The notes under the pieces are model-generated. The model saw nothing but the letters and a program-made list of their open reading frames with translations. It made no database searches and had not been told where the DNA came from. The translations under genes and the position numbers were made by a program. 64,000 bases of DNA from Allodiplogaster sudhausi (Eukaryota > Nematoda > Chromadorea > Rhabditida > Diplogasteridae), in contig CALZFC010000010.1 of assembly GCA_945643635.1 (NCBI GenBank), positions 2,679,501 through 2,743,500 on the forward strand. The letters run 5' to 3'. This document shows, one piece after another, positions 22,101-34,650 of the stretch (position 1 is the stretch's first letter; each line of letters begins with the position of its first letter).

Positions 22101-25100
22101 TCCGCGACTGCTCCGCAGAGATCGACGACGTCGTCGCCGTGGATGGCGAGGTCGATGATGCACTCGCGATGCAGCGTCGCATTCTTCGTGTTCACGCACG
22201 TCGGGAGCGAGAGCTCGCGCATCACCAGGCGACGACTCCATTGACCCTAACAATTATCATGCTATATTATATGATTTCTTTGATATCTATATAGTACATA
22301 TGTGTACATATGTACTATATACATAATAAGGAAAAACAATAGCACTTAAAGGAGGACGATCACAGAAACAATCTCGCGTGATATTTCGCATGAAACAGAA
22401 AAACCGTTGAGTGAAGCGCTTGGGGCGGCGTCAATTTGAAATCTCTTATGTTAGTATCGGTGATTGGTTCGCTTCAGTAACAGAAAGAAAGTGAAACGCT
22501 TGCCAAGTAGTCGCAGATGTAGAAATCGGGCAGTGCTATTTGAAAGAAAGGGTCGTCGCACTTGAAAGAAGCCTCCATATTCGTTCCAACCCCAGCAATC
22601 GCGAGATTAGTTCTGAAGGCGAAGAATTCGCCCTATAAATAAAATTAGAAGAAAACAAAGACAACGTACAGAGTTGCGTTGCCGAGCGGCAGAGTCGGCA
22701 ATGCGCATTTATTCGGCGCGACAAAGACGCGAAATGCGCACGTCGCCGTGTTGCCCGCCGCATCCGACGCCACGTAAAGAATGTCGAACTCGCCACTGCA
22801 AGGAGCAGGGAAAAGTTAAGGAGAACAAGTGAATTGCCAAATGTATTCAACATCTAAGGATGCTTCTTTTTCTTAGCAACAAATCAGTCGAAGAATTCTC
22901 AGAGCAGACAATGGAAATGGTCGATTGTTCCTGAAGTTGCTCGTGACACTCGTCACTTGGATGTTGTCGATGAACACGGGCTCCGGCCACTGAACCATCG
23001 TCAGAAGAGCAGAGCGACCCGCAATGATGAGCATGTCGCTGGGACATTCCACGGCGACTGGCGCGATCTTGTCCTCTGAAAAGAGATGCTACATATGTTC
23101 GTAACATAAATGGAGCTTCAATCGATAAACGAAAGTGTCTCACGGGCTGGACGGATACGGTAAAACCGTATCAAGAGCGAGGGAAGGAGGAAGGGTAGAA
23201 ATAGACAGTAGAGGGAGAGAGAGAGAAGGAAGAGGAAAGTAGGGACACAAAGGCAGGGAGTGGAGAGTTTGAAAAGTTGGTTATGCCCGAAACGAGAAAG
23301 GAGTTGAGATCATAATTGATATTACATGTTTTTTAAACATATATAGTATTGACAAATTAATTGAAAAAAATGACTGACTCTGTCCGCCGCATACGACGTT
23401 GCCAGGGAAGCAGCGGGCGTTCTCGCAAAGGGCCGGGAAAGTGACGTCATCGGGTGGGAAGAGAGAGACGAGAGAACTCCAGGGAATGGAAGGGGTCACT
23501 GCCTTCGAGAAGGCCGAGCAGTTGAAGGCCATCTGTGCCAATTGACTCTCAGAGAGCGTGAAAGGGTAGAGCTGGAAATCAGATGAATTTGTCTACTATT
23601 GATTCACACATTTAACTTGTTGCGGCAGAATTACGACACCTCAATATGGTTAAGTTCGCCCACGAATCGGGCTGCTTTTGTGTCGGGCACTGGCGCCAGT
23701 TGAATCCGTTCGCCAGCCAAGGCGGTGGCGTCCACGGCAGCAAACACGGGCAGTTTTCCACGCACTCCGTTCAAATCCACGTGCCATTCACTGCCCAATT
23801 CCTTCCCATTGCAGTTCGACACGCAGAACTGCAATGGGAAGGAATTTTAAGTGAAAAGTGAACGTGGAAATGACGGGAAGTGGAAATGATGAGAAAGGGA
23901 ACCTGCTGCCACATGAACGGCGCCAAATTCATCTGCATGCTGACGTCGCCAATCCACACGGCAGAAGTCATGAAGCGGATCCTGGAATGTTCAGCCTAAC
24001 TCAGAATAAAATAGAAGAAACGGATGAATCATCTCGATCGATAAGCCTAACGGAGGCTTGCTCGAGATGCGCATAAACTCGGCGGGCGCAGAAGTCGCCG
24101 TCGAGGGCTTCCAGAGGATCCATCCACAGATGGAGACTCTTGGACTGGATGAAGAATAGAGCAAATACATACATAATTGATAATAAGAGGCATGTATAAG
24201 AGAAAAAAAAGCGAGAAGAGCCCGCACTGTACTATCCATACCTCGCTTCAATCAAAGCAGATTGCTGCATCTCTGTTTCAGAGGAGATTCGTACGTTGCC
24301 CGTGCGCTTCCCTGCAGTTGTTGAAGTGTACCTTTTTCCAGCTCATAGATCCGCAAACTATTTGAATTGTGCATCGATAAGTGTTTCTCATGCCCATCTT
24401 TTATCCACATTTTTCAATGATCCTCCCTCCATTACCCGTCCACTTCTTCCTGCTGTCGCATCTCGACCCCCCGTCCAATAATGTCTATTATCCAAGTGGC
24501 AGCCATTAACCATTAACAGACGGCGAATGGAATCGAGTGCCCATTTCCTCCATCTCGTCACTGCCATCCGCACAGTCTTCGATCCCGTCGTGGACGGTGG
24601 AGCGCGGAATGCAATGTGTGTTGTCCGCGCAGCGGAACTCTTCTAATTGTTATGGAAAAAGAAATATTTATAAATGTAAAATATTTATTAAAATATGTTT
24701 TCAATAAAATATAAAATAATAATAATGTATAATAAAATTTAATAATAAAATATGTATATTACTAGCATACTGTAATAAAGAATATCGAAATATTTTATGG
24801 TTAGTTAATTTATAAAGCAAAAAATGCACGCACCGTCACGACAGGCGAATGTCTGGCAAAGTGGGCGGAGTCGAGTGGCGCAGTCTTCGAGACGCCAGCC
24901 GCCCTCCTTGCGATCCGCCCGCTCGATCGCGTACGCGACGCACCACGTCGACGCGTTGCGGTCGCGAGGCGGTTCGAGTGGCAGCCAGATTGGATTGTAG
25001 ATCGACGTGAGCCGACCCTGAGAATTAACTTCAAAACTTGAAGGAAGGATTTCCAGTTAATTTCATATGTACTTATAATTACTGTAGCGTGAAAATGGCT

Positions 25101-25327
25101 CTGGTAATAGAATGGAACTTCTTCCTGACAGTGTCATTATATGATTCTTGAACCTGAAGAGTCGCGATCACGCTCGTGTTCTCTGTCCTGTACGCAGTCC
25201 AGAAGGCACCATTCAGTGGAAGGGGCAGCGACGGGAGAAGGCGAAAGCGCAGCCAAGCGAGCAGAGAGAGGGGCACGGCAGCGCTGCACAGAAAGAATGC
25301 AGAGAGGGATAGCGAGAGAAAGAGAGC

Positions 25328-25359
<32 letters not shown>

Positions 25360-25360
25360 A

Positions 25361-25401
<41 letters not shown>

Positions 25402-25403
25402 AA

Positions 25404-25434
<31 letters not shown>

Positions 25435-25439
25435 AAGAA

Positions 25440-25499
<60 letters not shown>

Positions 25500-25961
25500 A
25501 GGGAGAGAGTGGGAAGGTGAGAAGGAGAGACCGCAAAGAGATAAATTGTACGACGAAGCGAACAATTTCATCGTTTTAATAATCTTCTTCAATGTTACTT
25601 TTAATTGACCTGGCTGCGCACGCGTCATTCGCAGCCGCCCAAGTGGTTGGCGAGTCTGCCGTCTTCACGCAGAGATTCGCGATCGGCGTCCATCCTAGAC
25701 TAACGATGAAATTATCCGTTCTTCTTAACGGAGGCATACGCCTTTTCCATTATCAGTACCTGTCAACTTGTAAGGGATCTAATCAGTTACTTCTTAAGTT
25801 TTTTACGAGAGAAGATTAAGACTTCGGTCACCACCTGGTACTTTCAGCCCGTTGCACGTGTAATTGATGCAATTGTCATCAGCTGTGAAGTAGTAACTGT
25901 CATCGGAAGAAGTGGACGAAAGGAGGGAGAAGAAAAGAAAGAGCAGAAGAAGAAGAAACAT
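19190..25961 (-). CDS. Gene D: type I membrane protein with CTLD, LDLa, LamG/pentraxin, HYR, sushi and GCC2/GCC3-like modules
   Basis: Recognised exons: 25961-25835, 25694-25610, 25283-25154, 25017-24834, 24642-24518, 24144-24047, 23981-23903, 23828-23640, 23571-23379, 23075-22910, 22795-22663, 22632-22498, 22246-22010, 21793-21685, 21609-21457, 21364-21225, 21162-21064, 20953-20895, 20797-20641, 20576-20403, 20297-20191, 20120-19949, 19830-19753 and 19252-19190. They total 1,064 codons including TGA, in frame throughout. Order: signal peptide ([11 protein letters not shown]), C-type lectin domain ([10 protein letters not shown] to [16 protein letters not shown]), LDLa ([19 protein letters not shown]), LamG/pentraxin-like ([22 protein letters not shown]), HYR ([19 protein letters not shown]), sushi (ending GQWSRR and PTC), several Cys-rich repeats ([16 protein letters not shown]), a membrane helix ([20 protein letters not shown]) and a basic then acidic tail. 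The mix recalls SVEP1-like proteins. It is probably a cell-surface adhesion or recognition receptor. Confidence 0.88.
20121..20190 (+). other. tRNA-like sequence forming almost the whole of an intron of gene D
   Basis: The 70-base intron between the membrane-span exon and the tail exon contains, on the opposite strand, a B-box-like GTTCGAATCT (20171-20180) and an A-box-like TGACCTATTGGTAAGCAC (20127-20144) at tRNA-like spacing. A possible seven-base loop CTGCCAT lies between them. Acceptor and T stems do not pair properly, so this is a degenerate tRNA or tRNA-derived repeat and not a working tRNA gene. Confidence 0.4.
25300..25512. repeat. (GA)n microsatellite inside an intron of gene D
   Basis: About 200 bases of GAGAGA/AAAGAGAG sequence lie between the second and third exons of gene D. 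They create long Arg/Glu-rich or Ser/Leu-rich open frames on the two strands, which are artefacts. The polypyrimidine strand faces the acceptor at 25284-25285 and may simply extend its pyrimidine tract. Confidence 0.9.
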
Positions 25962-28084
25962 CGCGTTACATCGGCCAATGATGTCTGTCGAATAGTAGCA
26001 TTCTTCAGAACTAATAAGGAGTAATTTCAACAGGCACTTTGAACATTTGAATGGTACGATGATTAAAGTATTGATTAACAAATGAATTATTCATTAATTT
26101 CGGAATTTAAAAAAATTGCAATTGACTCCTTTGATCTCGTAAGAAAAGCATGAATAGCCAGATGCACTCATTCAAGGCCAAAATTTTCACAAGTTTGCAA
26201 CCGCGAAGCAGCTGATAAGAATAGCAGATAATACTCTCTTTCTCTCTCTCTCGCTCTGGTTTAATGACTGCAACTTTCTTCCTCTTCTCACCATATCGAC
26301 TAACGCATGCACTTTCATGCTATCCTATCTTATCTCCCAACGCACTCAAGCATTACAGCCTAAAGTTCACATGTCTAATATTCTTTCTTCGTAGAACAAT
26401 GGCACAATGGTAATCATTATGTTCTACACTGCTCTTTTGATAAAAGCAGTTTCGCAAACAGTTGATGAAAATTGATGTTTGAATTCCCGCGTTTTTTTGA
26501 GATGATACATGTCTGCGATTACAAGCTTCGGTTATATCTTTCCGTGAGATGGATAGATGAGATAGATGGATAGATGTTCGAGAAGGCTTATTTATATCTG
26601 ATTCATACATTTTCGCAAAATAACAAAAATCAACTGTTTTCGCAATCGACAAATATTCAAAGAAAAGCAACGGGCTTTTTTCGCCCTCGCGCGGCAAGGC
26701 GGGTGATGTTTATTGCGGAGAAGAGAGGAAAGGAGTAGACCGCCTCTTGGAAAATAATACAAGAAGCGAAGTGAGAGTAAGCTCGTCAAATACATAGAAG
26801 CTCAATTTAAACACCATAACATGTCACGTAAGCCATTATACTAATTAGAAGAATTACATGAATCTAGCCAACGTGACTCATGAAACTAAGACATCAGAAA
26901 GGAGTCAACGTAGCTTCTACAACAAATTGCAATATGGGATGACAACTCACAGCTTATTTATATACAAATTTACATACATAGTATAATATATGTAGATCTT
27001 TTTCCGCGTGAAATGAATTCAGATGTTCCTTTTTGATCAATTCCCTTAATTATTCGTGCGCTGACGGTAATCAGAGCCACGACCGCGGCGAAAATCACTA
27101 AAATACATATGCTCAATTCGGCCAAATCTATCGAGAATCATTCGAAATTTTTCTATCTTTAAAACAGATGAAGCTTTAAACTCTTTTTCTTGTTATGACT
27201 CAAAGATTTCTTAATAATTCTATTGATTTCTGCTTATTCAATTGTAGTGACATTCAGACTAATTAATTTGATGTCGATAAATAAATAAGTTTATTTATTA
27301 AATAAAAATAGAAAAAAATATAGTTAATACAAATATAGCATTACTTAGCAGAAAGGAGAGTCCACCTAAAACTGCCAATGGGAACTTCTCCAGATCCTCA
27401 GACGACTTCTTTGTCTCTTCAATCCTTTTATCACTTCCTTAATCTTCATATCTCAATTGATCTTCCGATTCGAATTCGAACTCTGAAAATTGACAGAATA
27501 AACTGTGGTGTAATTAAAGGATGTCGCTGGCGAGGGAAAACCTTTTTTGCCTTATTTGGTCAGATTGAGCAAAAAACTTCGATTGCAAGTTTCCCGAAGT
27601 CACGAAAATCTCACTCTTTCCTAGGAAAATTAACGTTTTAATTCGAGTATTACGGTGTGTTCTCTACCCGTCACGTACTTAAAACTGTGAGTGAAGAGTG
27701 AACGTTCGAACATTCCTCATTTTAAAAAATATTTTGGCTGACTGAGCAACACCGTGGCCGAAGGGGCCACTAGACTAGTGCACTTTACAGGAACGATCGC
27801 AAGTTTCTATGGAGAGAAGAGCAGCAGAACTGAAATGGTAGGACCACGGTTGGCCATTAATTTCGACTTATTTCTGTGACCAAGGAATCGACAATGCGAA
27901 AGGGAAATGTGAAGGTGAAAAGAGAAAAGAAAGGGGAAAGTGGAAAGGTAATTAACCTCAGCATTAAGAATAGACCCTTATGTCGAACAAAGGAAAGGTG
28001 GCGAGGAACTGGACAAATTATCCACTTTCTTTGCACTTTTAGAGTAAAATTTTTTTATTTTATTCATACATCAATTAAAGATGT
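25962..28084. other. Intergenic stretch, no supported gene
   Basis: This runs between the start of gene D and the LINE. I found no exon set with matching phases. It is mostly AT-rich with short open frames. A TCTCTC tract lies near 26235. A palindromic TATGTA-type sequence near 26970-26990 is low complexity. Confidence 0.5.
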
Positions 28085-28406
28085 GACAACATAATCAAAT
28101 AAATGTAATACCATGTCGTGCTATCAGTGCAGACTAAATGAAAGAAGGGGAAGGGGTGAAGGGAATGGCTGGCAACACTGAACCTCCAGGCATGTGACGT
28201 AAATAGAGCGGGGGGAGCTATTCCCCCCGAGGGGTGGGCCAGGCCCCTACAGCACTTGAGGGGTGTGCTGGCGCCACACACCAGGAGGAGCAGAGTGCAG
28301 CAAAGGGGAGTGAAAGGGGAGAAGAATAGCATAGTTCATATACAAGTGTGTATATGTAAAGATAAAACAAACTCTCTGCACTGCATAAATGAAAGGAAAT
28401 ATAGCA

Positions 28407-31141
28407 TTATAGATTTGAATAATCTATTCGAAAAATGTCTAGAAGCGGAATACTCTCAATATGTTTCTTAAAGATTCTAAGGCTCTGAGATTGCACTGCA
28501 GAGGACGGAAGAGCCATGTATCGACTAGGCAAACGAATGGCAAAACTATTATGACGAATCTGGAGCTTCCAGCGAGAAATATGAAAATTGTGCACAGATA
28601 CACGACCGTTTGAAGCCTTAAAAGTAATAAACTTGCTAAGTTCGACATCTACAAGCTGATGCAAAATTTTATAGAAGAATAAAAGATCACTACGAGTGCG
28701 TCTGAGCAAGAGATATGGGAGAGTGAAAATTTTAAGACGAGCATCGTAACAAGGCAGATCAGAGAAAGATAACGGTCTAGAAACGGCAAAGCAACGAATA
28801 TAAAGTAATCTCGTAAATACATGTTGTACATTCTCTAGTTTACGGATCAACTGCTTCTTATAAGGTGACCAGACTACAGATGAGAATTCCAGAATTGGCA
28901 AAACATATGCATTATAACATCTGATATAAATCAACGCAGTTTTAGATTTAAGTGATCTAAATAAAGCATATATAAGTACCAGTGCACGACGGCAGATAGA
29001 TTCAATATGAGCCGTAAAAGTTTGGGATTTCTTTTGCCTAGGTGTAATACGCTGCACTTTTGGTGAGCAATGCTTAACTGCATGTTTTGGCAGTATTCTG
29101 ATAGTCTAAGTGAAGCTTGAGAGAGTTGATGGTGAGCGGGAGAAGGTGTTTTTGGATCAAAAGAGGTGTATAGCTTTAGATCATCTGCGAAAAGAGAGCA
29201 TTTTACAAGGGAGAAGGGCGACAAAATTTGTGGGAGATCAGAAATGAAGCATATAAAAAGAAGAGGAGACAGAACACAGCCTTGCGGCACGCCACTCAGG
29301 ACAGCTTTAGGACTTGACAAGGAATGGTTTACACGTACTTTGAAAGACCTGTCTGTTAGAAAAGACGAAATCCAGTTTAGAAGATTTCCTCCAATGCCAA
29401 GAAATGAGAGTTTGTGGATTAGTTTCTTGTGAGAGACAACATCAAAGGCCTTGGCAAAGTCATAATAAAGAATGTCGGAACTCAGTCCTTTGTCTAGTGC
29501 AATTATCCAATCATTAGTAGACGCAAGCAAGTTTGTCTCAACTGAACGACGAGAACAAAAACCAAGCTGTTGAGATGGAATAATGTTGTTAAGATTCAAC
29601 CACCAAAGGACTTTAGGGCGCATGCACCACTCAAACACTTTTATTGGAGCAGGAGACAAAGAGATAGGACGGAAATGAGAAACTTGAGTTGGCATGGTAA
29701 TTTTGTTAAGCGGAATGACAATTGTCTGTTTCCAGAGATTGGGAACTTTCCCAAGAGACAGAGACAGATTAAATATGTAACTCAGTGGTTCAGCTAAGAC
29801 GGCAGCGCATTCGCAATAGACAATCTGGGGAATATTTTCAGCCGTGAGGGAGACAGACCGCTTGAGCCGCTTAAGATGCATTTTTACAGTTTGTGGCATA
29901 GTTAGAATATCCGTGAGAGAATGTGAAAGAGACGGACAATGAGAGAGATCAGGAAGGGAGCCGTCATCATTAATGAAAACAGAGGAGAAATACTCAGCGA
30001 GAGCATTAGCCTTGGCTAGATCGCCTACAAATTGATTGTTAGAAGGATCAGAGAGCGAAGCAATAGTGGGAAGGCGCTTAAGACGACAGCCAACATAGGC
30101 GAAGAGAGATCTGGAGGACTGCATAAGATGAGTTTCACAGTTACGGTTATATTTTTCTATTTCCCGAGAGATCTTTTTACAAACCCGGTTGTATTCGGCG
30201 CGCACCGGCTGACACTTAAGCTTAAAGTACAGAGCAGTTTTATGAGAGATAAGTGAATTAATGTGAGGAGGATAAGACTCGAAAGGGACGCGTTTCGAGC
30301 GCAAGGGATTACATTCATAAAGATGAGAGGAAAGGACAGCAAGGAAGCGTTCATGTAATTCGTCAATGGAGGAAAACCCATCAAATGCATCTATCCATGA
30401 AACCGAGGAGAGAGCAGAAGTGAGGCGAGAATAATCAGTTTTTCGAAAATCATAAAGCGGTTCGGCCACGAAAGGAGGAGTATCGAGAGAGAGCTTAAAG
30501 TTGACTACCGAGTGATCAGATGAGGAGAAGGGGGAAGATACAACACAAAAGAAAATGCAGCCTGGAGGACCTAAAACAACATCTAACAATTTATCACCAC
30601 GAGTGGGGGAACGAACGTATTGAATCAAATTAAGATCATTGGAGAGGTCAAGAAGTATCTTCGCTTGACCACTAACAGATGCCGACGATTTAGGTGTAGC
30701 AGAGGACCAATCAATGTGCAAATTAAGATCACCTAGCAGAATGGTAGCATGGGGTATTGCAAGAAGAGAATCGAGGCAGTTGAAAAGAGCAGAATTCTGA
30801 GGAGTGGTGGTGGAGGGAGGACGGTAAGCAAGGACAAGGCGAGTGCGAGAGACAGTGAGAGGAGAACTAAGATCTACAGCAATGACATCGCAATTCGACT
30901 TCAGCGAAAATTTTACAGGAACTGCATCTAAATAATGAGAGCAGAGAATCAAGATACCACCACCACGTTTTGCTAGACGATCTGAGCGGAAAATATTATA
31001 AGGCAAATTTGCAACAATTTCAGAATCCAGAATATTAGCATTGAGCCAGGTCTCACATATGGCAACTACATCTGGCTTATACAGAGAAAGAAATGCGTGT
31101 AACTCATTAAGCTTTTTTACAAGAGAGCGGGCATTAAACAT
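28407..31141 (-). pseudogene. LINE ORF2: AP-endonuclease and reverse transcriptase, frameshifted near the C-terminus
   Basis: The ORF is open from MFNARSLVKKLNEL at 31141 to about 29050. The endonuclease part has VVAICETWL, GGGILIL, ILLGDLNLHIDW and SSDHSVVNFKL. The reverse transcriptase has FRPISLS, LYYDFAKAFDVVSH, SGVPQGCVLSPLLF and the catalytic LFADDLKLY. After HQKCSVLHLGKRNPK near 29040 the frame is lost. The typical LINE C-terminal region (TALIYIRCYNAYVLPILEFS, VVWSPYKKQLIRKLENVQ) continues in another frame, 29057-28407. Part of the usual linker before it seems deleted. Functionally it would nick target DNA and prime reverse transcription. This copy is inactive. Confidence 0.9.
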
Positions 31142-31164
31142 AGAGACAGAGATTTTTCCGGCGC

Positions 31165-32000
31165 CTAGCCAGAGGCGTTTCCCTGGCCCTGTGGAGCGGC
31201 AGAGTGGGCAGAGGGTACAGCTGATGGGATGGAGAGAGAAGCCGGCGGAATGGTGTTCCGCACACGGCCCGGAATCTCACTCTTCACCCACAGCTCATGC
31301 CTGTAGATGCACCATTGTTTCTGCGGCTGCGTGCGACGCAACTCGGCGAGATGTTTGCGCATCTCACCGAATCTCACGCGCTCCTCGAGTGTCATGCTCT
31401 TCCTGAGATAGACCCCTTTCCACTGCTCGCAATCTCTCAATGTCCTTGCTGCCTTGAGACAGCGGAGCTGATGCCCCCTTGTGGGCAGCACACACTTGAG
31501 CAAGCGGGGAGTGTTGTCATCGCGTTGCCCCATCCGAAAAACGGAGCTGAGGCGGCCCTCCACTCCCATTGCATCAAGGAGCTGACCCATTCGCACCTCA
31601 TCATCGGCCACCTTGGCCTGGTGCGAAGCAGCAGTGGACTCTGGCAAGCCAGCGACCACGATCGATCGGGCACGAGAGAGAGTGGGTCATCGCTAGGATC
31701 AGAGGGAGAGACAGAGGACGGGACAGGGATAGCATTGCCAGTGGCACCGGAAGAGGAAGAGAGAAGCGGCCAGGAAGGAGAGAGAGATTGCGCATTAGCC
31801 AGTTTGGAGACGTGCTCCAGTTTGTTAGCCAGCAAAGTAAGCAGCTGAGACAGAATGGCCCACGTTCCATCCGGAACACCCTCGGGCCTTGCACCAGCGG
31901 CCAGACTCATGGAGTCGATGACCAGTTTGCCCAGATCGGACGCTGGCGAGTAGCACACGGGGTCCGGATTTTTACGCTTGTTGCCACGAGGGGGAGACAT
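31165..32000 (-). pseudogene. LINE ORF1: RNA-binding protein, frameshifted
   Basis: The start ATG is at 32000 (MSPPRGNKRKNPDP). The first part is open to about 31675, a Ser/Pro-rich stretch ending SDPSDDPLS. The conserved part (RSIVVAGLPESTAASHQ, SVFRMGQRDDNTPRLLKCVL, LRKSMTLEERVRFGEMRKHL) continues in another frame to TAG at 31167-31165. One indel near 31660-31680 therefore breaks it. The second part resembles the RRM-like ORF1 core of CR1/L2-type elements that binds the element RNA. ORF2 starts about 24 bases after this stop. Confidence 0.8.
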
Positions 32001-32710
32001 TTCGAATAGAAAATGAGAAGACAATGAAATTAGATAAATGAAGAGCAAAGATGGAGCGACCGCACTTGGCGGGCTAGAGAGAGCAAGTGAAAAGGAGGTT
32101 CAATGATTCGTGACTTTAGAAACTACAAGATGTGGTTGGTTAAACTATTACCTTACAGTTTAACATCACTTTTTCCCAGAAGCCACGTTATAAACTTTCT
32201 TTATTTTGCAAATTGTCCACAGCGGGCAAAGTTGAAAGGAAAACATTCCAGAATTTTGGCGATAGGGAGAGTGAAGCGTTCTATTGACGATAAAATGAAA
32301 ATTTTTCTGTAGATTTTTATTTATATTTTATGAGAATTTTATTTATTTGAGGATTTTTAATTTTTTTTGAGAAAATCTTGTCAAGAAGAAGACGTAGAAA
32401 GAGGAAGCCACAACTATGGATATATTATTCATTATGTCTGTAACGTATGAAATGAACTGGCAAAGGTTATTTTTACGTCTCTTCCGACCTAGGGGACCGT
32501 TTCAAGAACTTGTAATCAACTTCCAGAGCATACATTACTAATATCCCCACATAGTACATACACCTACAACGTTTGCATAATAGGGTCAGTTTTAAATGAT
32601 GTAAAATTGTTTGTTAATTTATATTTACGAAAATTAGCTTTAAGAACAAACGAGCCTCGCGTTCGGAGGACAAATTCTATGTTCGAGACAATGATTTGCA
32701 GGCGTTTTCT

Positions 32711-33450
32711 CACTTTCCCGGAGTATGCGGGAATCGACGAATCCTCGCGCTCTGTTTACGAGAGCAGTTAAGAACCTGGAATAGAGACTCGCAATAATAG
32801 GTGATTATTTATGTAGAAACTGAAACGCACCGCAAAACGATACGATCTTAGATCTATATTGAAGTAAAGAACAAATAAATAAATAAAACCTAATTAAAGA
32901 TTGCTAAAATACTGAAAGGGTCATGAAAAATTGGAATAAAGAGAGCGACATTAAAACGTTTATTTCCAAGCAATGCACATATGTACATATGCAATTCAAA
33001 GAATTTCTGCGACAGCGCCGAAAGAATCAGTAAACAAAGGTGAATAATGATGTTCGTCAAATTTTTTTCCGTATTATTCATGGCTTTATTTCTGTCTTTT
33101 GGAATGCTGATCTCCATGCTTGCCCTTTTGATTTCTATGAGAGGTTGACTATCGATTGTGGCACGGAATTGTGGCCATTCAGTGTTGTTGCCACCGAAGC
33201 ATGGCAGGGTTTGGACACGAAGTCGCGGCCAGAGTTAATTGAAAATCATTCATGGGCTGGCTCATTGCTGCGTATTGACTGAGCGTTTCGAGATTGACTT
33301 CTTTGGTCTGCCTCAAAATTGCCTTCTTTCATGGCGCGTTTCATGATCTATGTATGGAATCTACTATTATTAGAAGTTCCCTATTCCAGGTTCTTGGCTG
33401 CTCTCGTAAACAGAGCTCGACGATTTCAGCGTATTATGGGAAACTGGGAG
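32711..33450. mobile_element. Inverted-repeat element, copy 1
   Basis: The left arm at about 32711-32788 (TATGCGGGAATCG, GCTCTGTTTACGAGAGCAG, AGAACCTGGAATAG) is the approximate reverse complement of the right arm at about 33374-33450. The inner sequence at 32950-33060 is shared with the copies at 34.5 and 36.7 kb. It has no transposase, and exact ends and target duplications were not resolved. Similarity with copy 3 continues to the right beyond the arm (AGTGCTGG, AAACGCGAC). Confidence 0.65.
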
Positions 33451-34320
33451 AAAATACATTAGTGCTGGATTTACATATCAAACGCGACCACACGGCCTGA
33501 AAAGCATTTGACTTCGATCGAACTGTTCTCATGGATACGAGACTGTTCCTAATGGTTATTTACTTTAATATAAAATAAAACTTAATTTTACATCATTTAA
33601 AAAATGGTACCATGGCCACAAATTTTGTAAGCACATCCGGGTCTGGCTGAATGCTGGGCTGGCGATTACAAAGCATGTCAGAGGACATGAGCACGGCAAC
33701 GCTGTCTCCTGCATTTTCCGCTGTCAATCTCTCTCTTCCAATCTTGGTTAGCTTACTTTTCATTTCTTCTACGTTCCGAGTTATCCAAAAAGCGCCGTTG
33801 AAATTTCAGGCATAATTTGGAAGGACCGTATGTACGATTTCTCCATGTCCGTAAAGAGTAGCATGTCGCCCACCGTCCTTTACAATCCGACCTAAGAAAA
33901 AGGCAGTTTACTCACAATTTTTGGGCCCTTCTGGTTACTTTTTACAGCCTCAATTTTCCTTTGTGAATAGTGTTGAGCAAATTTGCAAAGTGTTAATTAG
34001 CATATATTTGCATATTTTCGCCCACACCGATACCGTAATCATGATCTCCTGCCAGAGCCACCAAACCGTACCGGCTGCGCCATGACGCCGCTCGCAGTCA
34101 TCGCGCTGTCGTTTGCGTGGATTGTCATGCTGAAGTTGTGATCTTCTTTTTTTATTATTTTTTTTCCGCATAAAGTCTATTTGAATTAAGTAATTTTTAA
34201 GATCCGCACCATTCTCAGCCTGCATACTCCCCGTTTTCAAAATAATCATAATGAAGTGATTATTGCTATCGAATGCGCCGAATATTTCTATACGTACCAT
34301 CGGCATGAATTAATTTGTTC

Positions 34321-34650
34321 TCACTTTCCCATAATAAGCGGGAATCGTTGCGCTCTGTATAAGAGGGTAGCCAAGAACCTGGCAGAGAGAACTCTTAATA
34401 ATATAGAATTCTTAATGATACTCTTTATAATATTCATTAGATGATGAAAAGCAATTTCATAATTAGAAGTCAAGATTTGGACTGAGAAAATTTTAGTTAA
34501 AATACTGCAAAATAGCAGCAATGAAAAGGACATTAAAAAGTTTATTTTCAAGGAATGCACATAGTTAAAACAATGAATGTCAGCGACAGCGCCGAAAGCG
34601 TCAGTAAACAAACATGAATAACGATGCCCGTCTTCCCCTTCTAAATGACT
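34321..34650. mobile_element. Inverted-repeat element, copy 2 (right arm missing)
   Basis: 34321-34398 matches the left arm of copies 1 and 3 (CACTTTCCCATAATAAGCGG, CGCTCTGT, AGCCAAGAACCTGGCA). 34530-34640 matches their inner part (AGTTTATTTTCAAGGAATGC, CGACAGCGCCGAAAG, CAGTAAACAAACATGAATAA). No right arm follows before 35 kb, so the copy is truncated. Confidence 0.55.

Larger units (their letters stand above)
28085..32095 (-). mobile_element. CR1-like non-LTR retrotransposon (LINE), nearly full length, damaged
   Basis: It contains ORF1 (32000-31165) and ORF2 (31141-28407) in the usual order on the minus strand, a short 5' leader after about 32095 and a 3' region of about 300 bases. Each ORF has a break, so this copy cannot move by itself. 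The ends are approximate: no target-site duplication or clear terminal repeat could be fixed. Sequence from about 32175 resembles 18555-18680, so the 5' junction should lie left of that. The assignment to a CR1-like clade rests on the ORF1 RSIVVAGLPES and LRCLKAARTL type motifs with an APE endonuclease, and is my inference. Confidence 0.85.

Noticed and set aside
25137..25628. Ser/Leu-rich (minus) and Arg/Glu-rich (plus) ORFs
   Set aside because: They are produced by the (GA)n microsatellite within an intron of gene D. The true exons 25283-25154 and 25694-25610 lie at its sides.
29166..31848. Plus-strand ORFs inside the LINE
   Set aside because: They are antisense shadows of ORF1 and ORF2, with no family motif of their own.
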